NCBI RefSeq assembly: GCF_030412785.1 | Contig: NZ_CP125295.1 | Location: 3,844,001 to 3,908,000, forward strand | Length of the DNA stretch: 64,000 bases | Source of the DNA: Paraburkholderia sabiae | GTDB lineage: Bacteria > Pseudomonadota > Gammaproteobacteria > Burkholderiales > Burkholderiaceae | Reading direction: 5' to 3' | Part shown: positions 29,131 to 40,200 of the stretch, in pieces | Layout: each line of letters begins with the position of its first letter | Numbering within the stretch: the first letter of the stretch is position 1 | The notes under the pieces: generated by a model | Databases searched by the model: none | Told to the model about the DNA's origin: nothing | Seen by the model: only the letters and a program-made list of their open reading frames with translations | Program-made: the position numbers and the translations under genes

Positions 29131-29760
29131 GTGAATCCAATCCACATTCATCAAAACTCCAAACCATTTCGAACGATGGTCGTCGACGATCATCCGGTCA
29201 TGCGGCGCGCGCTGTGTTACGTGCTCGACGAATCCACCGATTTCGAACTGGTCGCCGAAGCCGGAACCGTCGCCGACGCATTGGCGGCGGCAGCGGAGCA
29301 CGAGCCTGCGCTTGCCATCGTCGATCTGCGTTTGCCCGATGGCGACGGACTCGATCTGATCGCCCAGTTGCGCGAAGCGCAGCCCGGCTTGCGAACCGTG
29401 GTTTTTTCATCGGTCGACGAGCGGCTCAATGCGATGCATGTCCGCAAGGCCGGCGCGCATGGTTTCGTGAGCAAGCTTCGCGATCCGGAAGAACTGCTCG
29501 CCAGCCTGAGACTGGTGATGATCGGCTACACCTGTTTCGCTGCCGAACTCGTCGAACCGTCGGGCATCGCGCTTTCGCGGCGGGAAACGTCTGTGTTGCA
29601 TCGGCTGATTCGCGGACAGAGCAATGTCGATATCGCTGAATCGCTTAATCTGAGTCCCAAAACCGTCAGCACGTACAAGACGCGTCTTATGCAAAAGCTC
29701 GATTTGCAAAATGTCGTCGATCTCGTCGAGTACGCGAAGACGAACGGACTGACGAGCTAG
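29131..29760 (+). CDS. NarL/LuxR-family response regulator (third of three)
   Basis: 209 residues from GTG 29131; the conserved part begins at MVVDDHPVMRRAL (ATG 29176), so the first 15 residues are uncertain. The receiver has D19-D20, acceptor D65 (LAIVDLRLPDGDGLD) and Lys in GFVSKLRD. The LuxR HTH is LSRRETSVLHRLIRGQSNVD followed by LNLSPKTVSTYKTRLMQKLD. It is divergent from the second regulator and lies 10 bp before an Hpt gene, mirroring the first pair. Recognition-helix residues (SPKTVSTYKTRL) are nearly the same as in the second regulator (SDKTVSTYKTRL), so the two may share or compete for sites. Confidence 0.9.
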   Translation: MNPIHIHQNSKPFRTMVVDDHPVMRRALCYVLDESTDFELVAEAGTVADALAAAAEHEPALAIVDLRLPDGDGLDLIAQLREAQPGLRTVVFSSVDERLNAMHVRKAGAHGFVSKLRDPEELLASLRLVMIGYTCFAAELVEPSGIALSRRETSVLHRLIRGQSNVDIAESLNLSPKTVSTYKTRLMQKLDLQNVVDLVEYAKTNGLTS

Positions 29761-29770
29761 CCGATATGGA

Positions 29771-30079
29771 ATGGCCGCGATGACGGACGGCTGGGCGCAT
29801 CTCCTGGCCGAAGGTCCGCACAATCTGCACGCGATGCTGGTTCAGACCATACGCGATGATCTGAAGGCAGCCTTCGATGCACTCGCTGTTGGTGACGCGG
29901 CGCGCGTCGCGTTTTTGGCGCATCGTTTGAAGGGTTCGGCGCGGCTATCGGACGACAAAGCCGCGACTGCGCTATGCGCTGCACTAGAAGCGGCGGGGCA
30001 GGCGGGCGAGATCGAACGTGCGCGCCTGTTTCTGATGACGCTCGAGCGCGCATTCAGCACTGCGCGCGGCCCGCAATGA
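29771..30079 (+). CDS. Stand-alone Hpt phosphotransfer protein (second of two)
   Basis: 102 residues with Hpt motif VAFLAHRLKGSARLSDD; H51 is the predicted phospho-accepting residue, and KGS matches the strong family consensus better than the first Hpt (AGS). The following helix (AATALCAALEAAGQAGEIER) is typical. An alternative start is the ATG at 29780. It lies 10 bp behind the third response regulator as a two-gene unit, and converges with the OmpA-lipoprotein gene across a 27-base gap. Confidence 0.85.
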   Translation: MAAMTDGWAHLLAEGPHNLHAMLVQTIRDDLKAAFDALAVGDAARVAFLAHRLKGSARLSDDKAATALCAALEAAGQAGEIERARLFLMTLERAFSTARGPQ

Positions 30080-30106
30080 ACGTGAGCCGCGCGACTCGAA
30101 AAAAGC

Positions 30107-31168
30107 TCAGCGAGCGGACTCGCCGCGCTTGATGCTCAGTTCGACGCGCCGGTCGGGCGCAAGACAGCGGATCAATGACTCCCGTTCGCGCTCGTCGCAT
30201 TGCGCGAGCGGATTCGTCGCGCCCATGCCGCGCGCGCTGATCGGCGCGTCGACGCCGCCCGCGGCGAGATAGCGCTTCACGGTCTCGGCGCGTATCGTGG
30301 AAAGCCGCGCGTTATGCGTGCTGCTGCCCAGCCTGTCCGTGTAGCCATCGACGCGGATAGCCGTCACGTCACCGGCCTGTTTGACCTCGCGTATCAGCTG
30401 ATCGAGTCTGGCTCTGCCTTCAGGCAACAGGCCCGCGATATCGCCGCGATCGAAAGCAAAGGTCGCGTCGCTTTGCAGCGTCACTTTCGGCGCGGGTTCC
30501 GCTGTCTGCGGCACGACAGGCGGCGTACATGCGGCGAGCGCGGCGTCGATTTGCGGCAAGCGTTTCGTCACGTCGTCGACGCGCTGCGTGCTGCCCTTGA
30601 AATCGCGCGTCCACGCTTCGTGGCCCGCGTGAATCATTTCGACTTCGGAGCAGGCCGTCAGGCGCTGCGCTTGCGAACACGACGCGAACGCCGGCGCTGC
30701 CTTCGCCGTCAGAATCTGCTTCCATATATCCGGCCGCACGACAGCCGCCGTGCGCAAGTCGGGATTCTCGGCATAAAGCCCGCCGCCCGTTTCCAGCGCC
30801 GTCGTGAGACGGCTCGCTTCGCGCAGCGCTTCTTCGACGAATCCCCAGTGGTTCCAGTGCGAGCGCTCTTCGCGCGCGGCGTCGAGCCAGCATTGCGCCT
30901 TGAAGCCGAAATAGTTGTCCTTGTGCGGACCGAGTGCGTCCAGACGCTTCTGGATCGAATCGGGCGCGTGCGTATTGTCGGCGGTTCGATACTGATCGAG
31001 CCATGCCGGCGTGGCCGCGCCCGCCGCGTTGTCCTGCGTCGTGTCGACGCCGCGCAGCAGAACCGTCGGGTTCTGCACCTGCAACGCGTCGCGCGACGCA
31101 GTCGACGTGCAGCCGGCGACGAGCGCCGACAACGCGATGCACGTCCGCGTCATCAATGAATGCTTCAT
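30107..31168 (-). CDS. OmpA-family outer-membrane lipoprotein next to the giant adhesin
   Basis: About 353 residues from MKHSLMTRTCIALSALVAGC, with the lipobox Cys at 20; an ATG four codons upstream has a poorer ribosome-binding site. The middle (about 25-225) is unassigned, Ala-rich, with several Cys. The C-terminal OmpA domain (about 235-350) shows FAFDRGDIAGLLPEGRARLD, IRVDGYTDRLGSSTHNARLS and TIRAETVKRYLAAGGV. Its Asp and Arg are the usual diaminopimelate-binding pair. From memory, an OmpA lipoprotein accompanies trimeric autotransporters in Burkholderia cenocepacia clusters, so a role in anchoring or assembling the adhesin is plausible. A strong terminator sits just before this gene, after the adhesin gene. 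Confidence 0.88.
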   Translation of the reverse strand: MKHSLMTRTCIALSALVAGCTSTASRDALQVQNPTVLLRGVDTTQDNAAGAATPAWLDQYRTADNTHAPDSIQKRLDALGPHKDNYFGFKAQCWLDAAREERSHWNHWGFVEEALREASRLTTALETGGGLYAENPDLRTAAVVRPDIWKQILTAKAAPAFASCSQAQRLTACSEVEMIHAGHEAWTRDFKGSTQRVDDVTKRLPQIDAALAACTPPVVPQTAEPAPKVTLQSDATFAFDRGDIAGLLPEGRARLDQLIREVKQAGDVTAIRVDGYTDRLGSSTHNARLSTIRAETVKRYLAAGGVDAPISARGMGATNPLAQCDERERESLIRCLAPDRRVELSIKRGESAR

Positions 31169-31183
31169 GTGTGATTCCATCAG

Positions 31184-31218
31184 AAAAGGGCTGCGCGGCC
31201 GTTTCAGCCGCGCAGCCC
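31184..31218 (-). terminator. Strong hairpin terminator between the adhesin and ompA-like genes
   Basis: Perfect 12-bp arms at 31188-31199 (GGGCTGCGCGGC) and 31207-31218 (GCCGCGCAGCCC) with a 7-base loop. On the minus strand it is followed by TTTTCT. It lies 16 bases after the adhesin stop and 16-20 bases before the OmpA start, so the lipoprotein gene depends on read-through or needs its own promoter inside or after the hairpin. Confidence 0.8.
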
Positions 31219-31233
31219 GGTCAGGTCAGCGGA

Positions 31234-34200
31234 TCAGTTGCCGAACACGATGCCGACGCCCGCGCGGACGATCGTGCTGTTGCCGCCCGCACTCGACACG
31301 CCGAGGTTGTAGTTCACCGTGCCCTTCTCGTTCCAGCGCGAAACACCCACGCCGAGCGCCGCCGTGCCGCGATAGCCGGCTACGCCCGCGTTGAGCGTCG
31401 TGCGTCCGGGCAGATATGGCGTGACGATGTTCAGCGCCGATGCGGACGCGATGCCGCGGCGGTTGTCGCGGTCCATGTCCTGCATGCTCTTGTAGACGCC
31501 GCCGATCGCGCTGTTCATCTGACCGACGTTGACCGCGTCGGTCGCCGCCGTGCCTGCCGCGACGTTGGTGATCTGCCGCTCGCTTCCCGCAGCGCCCACC
31601 GACACGCTGTTGTCGCGATCGGCCACCGAGTTCGCACCGAGCGCGACAGCGTTCCCCGCCGGCGCCGATGCCGCCACGCCGAGCGCGACCGACTGATCGC
31701 CCGCCGTCGACGTGCGAGCGCCGATTGCGATCGCCGCGTCGCCGGACGCGCTCGAGCCGTTGCCGATCGCGATGGCGTCCGCGCCCGTCGCCGTACCCAC
31801 GGGCAGATCGTGAACGACAGCCGCAGGCGTGATCGCCGCCGGCGCGAAGTTCGTGATCTGCGACGACATATAGCTCTGCATTTGCCGCAGGTTCACGGCA
31901 TCGAGCGCGTCGGTGGCATCGGCGACGTTCTTCAGCTGCGTCGGCGAACCGCCCATGTTGAACGTGACGCTCGACTTCGACGCGTTGTCGTAACCGACAA
32001 AGGCGTTGGTCACGAGACCCGTCGACGGATCGACGGAAATGCCCGCCGCCTTCAGCTGCTTCAGGTTGACGGCGTCGCTGTCCGCTTTCGCGTCGGCGAC
32101 GTTCGTCAGCGTGACGGGCGTGCTCGCGCTCGCGCCGCCGAGCGTGACCTTGTTGCGCGCCGACGAGTCGTACACGAGCCCGTTCGGATTGCCGCCTGTA
32201 GCGAGCGCGGAATCGACGGCGGCAAGTGCACCGCCGACGCTGCTGTACGTCGATCCGCCGATCGCGTAAGTGGGCGCCTTGACCTTGCCGTCCGCACCGA
32301 CCGACGCGCCGTTGCCGAGCGCGCCCGCGACCGTGCTGGCCGTGTTGTACAGCTGCGCGCCGTTCACTGCGTCCGTGCTGCCCGACGTGAGCAGGCCTTG
32401 CGCGACGTTCGTCAGTTTGACTGGCGAGGTTGCGCTCGTGCCGCCCAACGTGAGCTTGTCGTGCGCGGACGTGTCGTAGGAAACGGCATCGGGCAAAGCG
32501 GAACCGGATGCCGCGGCCGCCGCGAGCGCGTTGCCGACGTCGGAGTACGTCTTCCCGCCGATCGTGTAGACCGGCTTCTTGACCGAGCCGTCGCTGGCGA
32601 TGTCCGCGCCGCCGCCGAGCGCATTCGTGACGCCCTTCAGTTGCGAGACATTCACTGCGTCGGTGTTCGACGTGCCCGCCGCGACGTTGACGATCTGCCG
32701 CTGCAACGTGTCGCTGCCGACGGAGATCGTGTTTGCCCGCGAGGCGATCGACGCTGCGCCGAGGGCGACGGCGTTCGAGGCCGAGGTGGTCGTCGCCGCC
32801 TCCGCGCCGAGCGCAATCGAGTTGCCCCCGTTGGCGATCGACTTCGCACCGAAGCTCAACGACCCGGCGCCTTCCGCATCCGCCATAAAGCCGAGCGACA
32901 CGCCATTGGTCGCGCCGAACCCAGTCGATGCGCTTGCGCCGATCACAGTCGAACCGATGGCGAGGGCAGCAGCGCTCTGGCCGACGGCTGTGGTGCTGTC
33001 GCGCGCTGCTGCCGCACCCGCGCCGACCGCCGTCGTCTTGCTGCCGTTGGCAGCCGACATCGCGCCGACCGCAAACGAGTTGGTGCCCGCTGCGCTCGAG
33101 CCCGCCCCGATAGCCATCGCGTTGGGATCGTCGGACGCCTGCGCGGCACTGCCCGCCGCGACGTTCGAACTGATCGCGATGTAGTCCAGCGCGTTCGCCG
33201 CACCGAGCAGCGTGGAACGTGGCGCATTGCTCGAACGCGCCAGCTTGTCCTGCATCGCGTTGAGCTGTTCCACGGTGACGGCGTCATTGGCATCGACGCC
33301 GTCGGCCACGTTGGTGATACGACGCTTCAGGTCTATCGCGCCGACCGACACGACATTCTCGTCGTTCGTATAGGAGCCTGAACCGAGTGCAACGGATTTC
33401 GCGGATCGCGCATAGGCACCGTAGCCGATTGCCACGGCTTCCTCACCGGCTGCGCGCGCGCCCGTTCCGAACGCCAGCGCAAGATTCGCTTGCGCTGCGG
33501 AGGCCGAGCCAATGGCGATCGAGAAATCGCCCAGAGCGTGCGCTTCAGGGTCATCGGCGGGATCCTTCACGGACACCTTGATGTACTTCGTATACCCCGT
33601 CAGGCCGACCACCGACTTGTCCATTGCCGACAACGCATTGCCCACATCGTTGTACGACGTTCCGCCGACCACGTAAGTCGGCGCTCCGATCGTCCCGTCG
33701 CTGCCGGGCGCCGCACCGCCGCCGAGCGCCGCCGCCGTCGAATTCGCGACGTTGAAGAGCTGCGAGCCGTTCACGGCATCGCGGCTGTTCGCGGCGATCG
33801 AACCTGCCGCGACGTTCTTCAACGCGACAGGCGAGGTCGCCGTCGTGCCGCCCAGCGTCACGATGTTGCGTTGCGTTGCATTGTCGTACAGCACGGCAGA
33901 CGCGAGCACACCGCTCGACGAAGCATCGACGGCCGATTTCAGCTGGCTCACGTTGACGGCATCGGTCGCGGCTGCGCCCGCTGCAACGTTCGTCACGCGC
34001 CGTTCGTTGCCCGCCGATCCGACGGACACTTCGCCGACGGGCGCCGTGCCTTCCAGCGTAGATGTGCCGGGCTGATACGCGGATGCAATCAGATTGGCGT
34101 TCGTCGACGAGCCCGCGCCCAGTGCCACCGAATTCGCAGCGCTGGCCTGCGCGTTGTTGCCGAGCGCAATCGAGCCTGCCTGCGCCGCCTGCGCGTGCGC

Positions 34201-37200
34201 GCCGATCGCCACGGCACCCGTGTCGCTCGCCTGCGCTTCGCCGCCGATCGCGATCGAATCGCTTGCCGCCGCGCTCGAATCGTCGAGTGCCGAATTGGCG
34301 TGGAAATACTTGATGCCGCCGCCAAGCGCGATGTTGTTGATCGTATTCGTCACATTGAGCACATTGCCAGCAACGTTCGCGACGTTCTGGTTCGTCTGGT
34401 ACAGCTGCGAACCGTTGACGGCGTCGGTGCTGTTGGCGTTCAACGCGCCGGCAGCCACATTGACGATCTTCGTGCCGCTCGCGCCCTTCAACGTGACCGT
34501 GCCCTTCGACGCATCGTCGTACGCGACGAATGCGCCCGTCACGTTGCCGTTGTTGTCGAACGATGCACCGAGGTCTTTCAGCTGCTTCAGGTTCACGGCA
34601 TCGGTGTTCGCGCTGCCTGCCGCGACATTCGACAGCTTCACGGCCGACGTTGCGCCCGCGCCGCCGAACGTGACCTTGTTCTTCGCCGCGCTGTCATACG
34701 CGACAAACGCGCTCGACACGTTGCCGTTGTTGTCGAACGATGCACCGAGGTCCTTCAGCTGCTTGAGGTTCACGGCATCCGTGTTCTGCGTGCCGGCCGC
34801 GACATTCGTGATCTGCCGCTCCGCACCGCCCGCGCCCACAGACACGCTATTCGCGCGATCCGCGAGCGAACCCGTGCCGAGCGCGACGGCATTCGTCGCC
34901 GTCGAACGCGCGTTGCTGCCGATCGCGATCGAGTTGTCCATCGTCGCCTGCGCATTGCCGCCGATCGCCACCGAATTTGCGCCGCCTGCCTGTGAGTCGG
35001 CGAGATCCGAAGTCGCGTGGAAATACTTGAGGCCGCTGCCGCCCGCGAGATTGTTGAGCGTGTCGCTCATGTTGTTCACGTTGCCCGCGAGGTTCGCCAC
35101 ATTGCCCGCGACGTTCGCGACGTTCTGGTTCGTCTGGTACAGCTGCGAACCGTTGACCGCGTCGGAGCTGTTGGCGTTCAGCGCGCCTGCCAGCACGTTC
35201 GTGATCTTCGTGCCGCTCGCGCCCTTGAGCGTGACCGTACCCTTCGACGCGTCGTCATACGCGACGAACGCGCCCGTCACGTTGCCGTTGTTGTCGAACG
35301 ATGCGCCGAGGTCCTTCAACTGCTTAAGGTTCACGGCATCGGTGTTCGCGCTGCCTGCCGCGACGTTCGAGAGCTTCACCGCCGACGTTGCGCCCGCGCC
35401 GCCGAAGGTGACCTTGTTCTTCGCCGCGTTGTCGTACGCGACGAACGCGCCCGACACGTTGCCGTTGTTGTCGAACGACGCACCGAGGTCTTTCAGCTGC
35501 TTGAGGTTCACGGCGTCGGTGTTTTGCGTGCCGGCTGCGACGTTGGTGATCTGACGTTCCGCACCGCCCGAGCCGACGGACACCGTGTTCGCGCGATCCG
35601 CGAGCGAACCCGTGCCGAGCGCGACCGCGTTCGAAGCCGTCGAGCGCGCGTTGCTGCCGATTGCGATCGAGTCGTCCATCGTCGCCTGCGCATTGCCGCC
35701 GATCGCCACCGAATTCGTGCCGCCTGCCTGCGAATCGGCAAGCGCCGAGTTCGCGTGGAAGTACTTCAGTCCACCGCCGTCGTTCAGATTGTTCAGCGTG
35801 TCGCCCATGTTGTTGAGCGAGCCGGACAGATTCACGACATCCTGATTCGTCTGATACAGCTGCGAACCGTTGACGGCATCCGTGCTGTTGGCGTTCAGGG
35901 CGCCTGCCAGCACGTTTGTGATCTTCGTGCCGCCCGCGCCCTTGAGCGTGACCGTGCGTTTCTGCGCATCGTCATACGCGACGAATGCGCCCGTCGCGTT
36001 GCCGTTCGTGTCGAACGATGCGCCGAGGTCCTTCAGCTGCCTCAGGTTTACGGCGTCGTTGTCGCTCTGGCCAGCCGCAACGTTCGACAGCTTCACGGCC
36101 GAAGCAGAACCCACGCCGCCCAGCGTCACCTTGTTATGCGCACTGGAGTCGTATTTGACAGCGTCGGTGATATTGGGGCCGACGCGCGATGCAGCGTCGA
36201 TAGCCGCGCCGACATCGTTGTACGTGAGCCCGCCGATCACATACGACGGCTTCGTCACCGAACCGTCGCTGCCGATGGCCGCGCCACCGCCGAGCGTGCT
36301 CGTCACGCCCTTGAGTTGCGACACGTTGACGGCATCCGTATTCGACGTGCCCGCCGCGACATTGACGATCTGACGCTCCGCGCCGCTCGCGCCGACGGAC
36401 ACGGTATTCACACGATCTGCCACCGATCCGCTGCCGAGCGCAATCGCGTTCGACGCACTGGCGCGCGCATTCGCGCCCAGCGCGATCGCATTCGCTTCCG
36501 CCGCTTGCGCCGCGCCGCCGATCGCAATCGAATCGCTGCCGCTCGCGCTCGAATCGTCGAGTTCAGAGGTGGCGTGAAAATACTTGATGCCGCCGCCAAG
36601 CGCGATGTTGTTGATCGTGTTCGTCACATTGAGCACGTTGCCCGCGACGTTCGCGACGTTCTGGTTCGTCTGGTACAGCTGCGAACCGTTGACAGCTTCC
36701 TTGCTCGCCGCGTTCAGTGCGCCCGCGGCCACATTGGCGATCTTCGTGCCGCTCGTGCCCTTCAGCGTGACCGTGCCTTTCGACGCATCGTCGTACGCAA
36801 CGAATGCGCTCGTCACGTTGCCGTTGTTATCGAAGGATGCGCCAAGGTCTTTCAACTGCTTGAGGTTCACGGCATCGCTGTTCGCGGTGCCTGCGGCGAC
36901 GTTCCGGATCTTCGTGCCGTTTGCGCCCTTGAGCGAGACGCTCGCGTTCGACGCATCGTCATACGCGACGAACGCGCCCGACACGTTGCCGTTGTTGTCG
37001 AACGAAGCGCCGAGGTCCTTCAACTGCTTCAGGTTGACGGCATCCGTGTTCTGCGTGCCCGCCGCGACATTCGTGATCTGCCGCTCCGCGCCGCTCGCGC
37101 CGACGGACAGGCTGTTCGCGCGATCCGCGAGCGAACCCGCGCCGAGCGCGACGGCACTATTCGCCGTCACGCGCGAGTTGCTGCCGATTGCAACGGCGTT

Positions 37201-40200
37201 CGATGTCGTCGCCTGCGCATTGCCGCCGATCGCCACCGATTCCGCACCCGCCTGCGAATCGTTGAGCGACGAGTTCGCGTGGAAATACTTGATGCCGCCG
37301 CCGCCGTTGATGTTGTCGAGCGTGCTGTTCGCGTTGTTCAAACCGGCGATCACGTTCGCGACGTTCTGGTTCGTCTGATACAGCTGCGAGCCGTTGACAG
37401 CTTCGAGGCTCGACGCGCTCAGGTTGCCCGCCGCGACGTTTTTGATCTTCGTGCCGCCTGTGCCCTTGAGCGAAACGCTCGCGTTCGAGGCATCGTCGTA
37501 CGCGACGAATGCGCTTGTCACGTTGCCGTTCGTATCGAGCGAAGCGCCCAGATCCTTCAGCTGCTTCACGTTCACAGCGTCGGTGTTCGCGCTGCCTGCC
37601 GCGACGTTTGTCAGCTTCACAGTCGACGTTGCGCTCGTGCCGCCGAGCGTCACCTTGTTGTGCGCGCTCGTGTCGTATCGGACGGCATCGGGCGAGCTTG
37701 CGCCTGCTGCCGCCGTGAGCGCCGTGCCGACGTCGTTATACGTTGTTCCGCCGATCACATACGACGGGTGTGCAACCGAGCCGTCCGCACCGACGCTCGC
37801 GCCGCCGCCGAGCGCCGTTGTGACGCCCTTGAGTTGCGAGACGTTGACGGCATCGGTGTTCGCTGTGCCCGCCGCGACATAGGCGATCTGGCGCTGCGTC
37901 GTTGCGCTGCCGACGGAGATCGTGTTCGCGCGATCCGCGACCGAATTGGTGCCCAGTGCGATCGAGTTCGCCGCTGCCGCCGTTGCGCCCGTGCCGAACG
38001 CCATCGCGTTGCTGGCGGAGTTGAGGACGAGCGCGTTGTAGCCGAGCGCCACCGAGCCCGCACCGCCCGCAATCGAGTACGAGCCGAAGCCCATCGAGTT
38101 GACGCCTTCCGCATCCGCCATGTAGCCGATCGACACGCCGTTCTGCGCGTTGAAACCCGTCGACGCGCTCTGGCCGACCACGGTCGAGTTGATCGCAAGC
38201 GCGGCGGCGCGCGAACCGACAGCCGTCGATCCTGCGCGCGCGGCGCCCGAGCCTGCGCCCACTGCGACGGCATTCGCGCCCGACGCATTCGCCGAAGGAC
38301 CGATCGCCATCGCGTTCAGATCGTTCGATACCTGGGTCGGCGAGCCTGCCATCACGTTCGGGCTGACCTTGATGTAGTCGAGCGCCGAGGTATCGGTGAG
38401 CAGCGCCGAGCGCAGCGCGGGCTGCGACTGCACCGACAGCGACTTCTGCAGCGCGGTCAACTGACCGACTGTCGCGGCGTCCGTTGAGTTGATGCCGTCT
38501 GCGACGTTGGTGACGCGCTTCTCGCCGCCCTTGCGTCCGACGGACACGGTGTTGGGGTCATACACCTGCGCATTCGAGCCGATTGCCACCGAGTCGTCGA
38601 ACTGCGCGCGCGCACCCGAGCCGATTGCGACGGCACGATCGCCCGACGCATACGCCGCGCCGCCGATAGCCGTCGTTTCGACGCCGTTGGACAGCGCCTG
38701 CGAAGCCGTCGACGTCACCTTCACGTACTTCGCCGTGACCTGCACGTCCTTGCCGACTGCGCCGATCGCGTTGATCGCGCTGCCCATGTCGTTGTAGGTG
38801 ACGCCCGAGATCACATAGGTAGGCGCGGTGAGCGTGCCGTCCTGGTTGACGGAAACACCCGCGCCGATCGCGCCCGCGATGCTGTTCGTCGTCGCGAACA
38901 TCTGCTTGCCGTTGATCGCGTCGGTGCTGCTCGCGCTGATCGCGCCGCTCGCGACGTTCGTCAGTGCAACGGGCGCGTTCGCGAGCGTGCCGCCGAGCGT
39001 CACGCTGTTGTGCGCAGCCGTGTCGTAATTCACGCTGTTCGCGGAGCCGCCGCCGTTGCCGCCGCCCGCCGCGAGTGCGTCGAGCGCCTGCCCGACGTTG
39101 TGATAAGTCTGGCCGCCGATCGTGTAGCTCGGCGACGTGATCGAGCCATCGGCGGTACTGGCGCTCGCATTGCCGCCGAGCGCCGCCGCCGTGCTCTGAG
39201 CCAGCGCACTCACGCCGCTGCCGATGTCGTTGAAACCTTGCTGTGTCGCTTGGGCGAGCTGAAACATCTGCGAGCCGTTGATCGCGTCGGTGCTGTTTTG
39301 CGTGATCGCGCCGGCAGCGACGTTCATCAGCTGCACGGGATGCGCCGCGCCGACGCCGCCCAAGGTCAGCGCAGCATGCGACGCCGAGTCGTAGACGACG
39401 GCATTCGGCAGCACGCCGCCCGTCAGCGCGTTCTGCACCGTCGTGTTCAACTGCGCGACGTTGACGGCGTCGTTGTCCGACGTGCCCGCCGCCAGATGCG
39501 TGATCTGCCGGTTGGTCAGATCGTTGCCCACGGAAACCGTGTTCGCGCGATCGGCGATCGAATTGGAGCCGAGCGCGACCGAGCCGTTGGCGAGCGCCGT
39601 CGCATTGCCGCCGATCGCAACCGTTTCCTGACCCGCTGCCGAGGCATCGGCGAGAGCGGACTTCGCGTGGAAATATTTGAGGTCTGTCGGCAGCACGACG
39701 TTGTTGCCGCCATTGCCTCCGCCTCCTCCGCCACCACCACCGCCGCCGTTGACGCCCGCAAGCGCTGCATTCAGCTGGTTCACGTTGACGGCGTCCGTCC
39801 CCGCCGAACCCGCCGCGACGTTGACGATCTGCCGCTCGGCGCCTTGCCGGCCCACGGACACCGTGTTGCTGCGCGTCGCGACCGAGCTTTCGCCGAGCGC
39901 AACCGAGCCGCCCGCGAGCGCGGCCGCATGCGAGCCGATCGCGGTCGATGTCTGCGCGGACGCGAGCGCGTGTCCACCGATGGCGACGGTGTAGATATCC
40001 GCAGCCTGCGCGTCGCCGCCCACGGCGACGGCATGATAGAGACCATCGGCCTTCGCGTTCACGCCCATCGCGACGTTGGCCGCGCCTTTCGCGAGCGCTG
40101 CGCCGCCGATCGCAACAGGACCGTTACCGGTGTTGGAGCCTTCCGAGCCATACGTGGCGCCGTCGCCGCTGACGCCATTGGCTTGCGCGCCGCCGCCGAT

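Noticed and set aside
35017..38487. A 1156-codon plus-strand open frame opposite the adhesin gene, plus others at 30934-33381 and 33490-34995
   Set aside because: These are antisense to the repetitive high-GC adhesin gene. The translated proteins are Arg/Ala/His/Asp-rich repeats typical of frame shadows, with no start context or domains.
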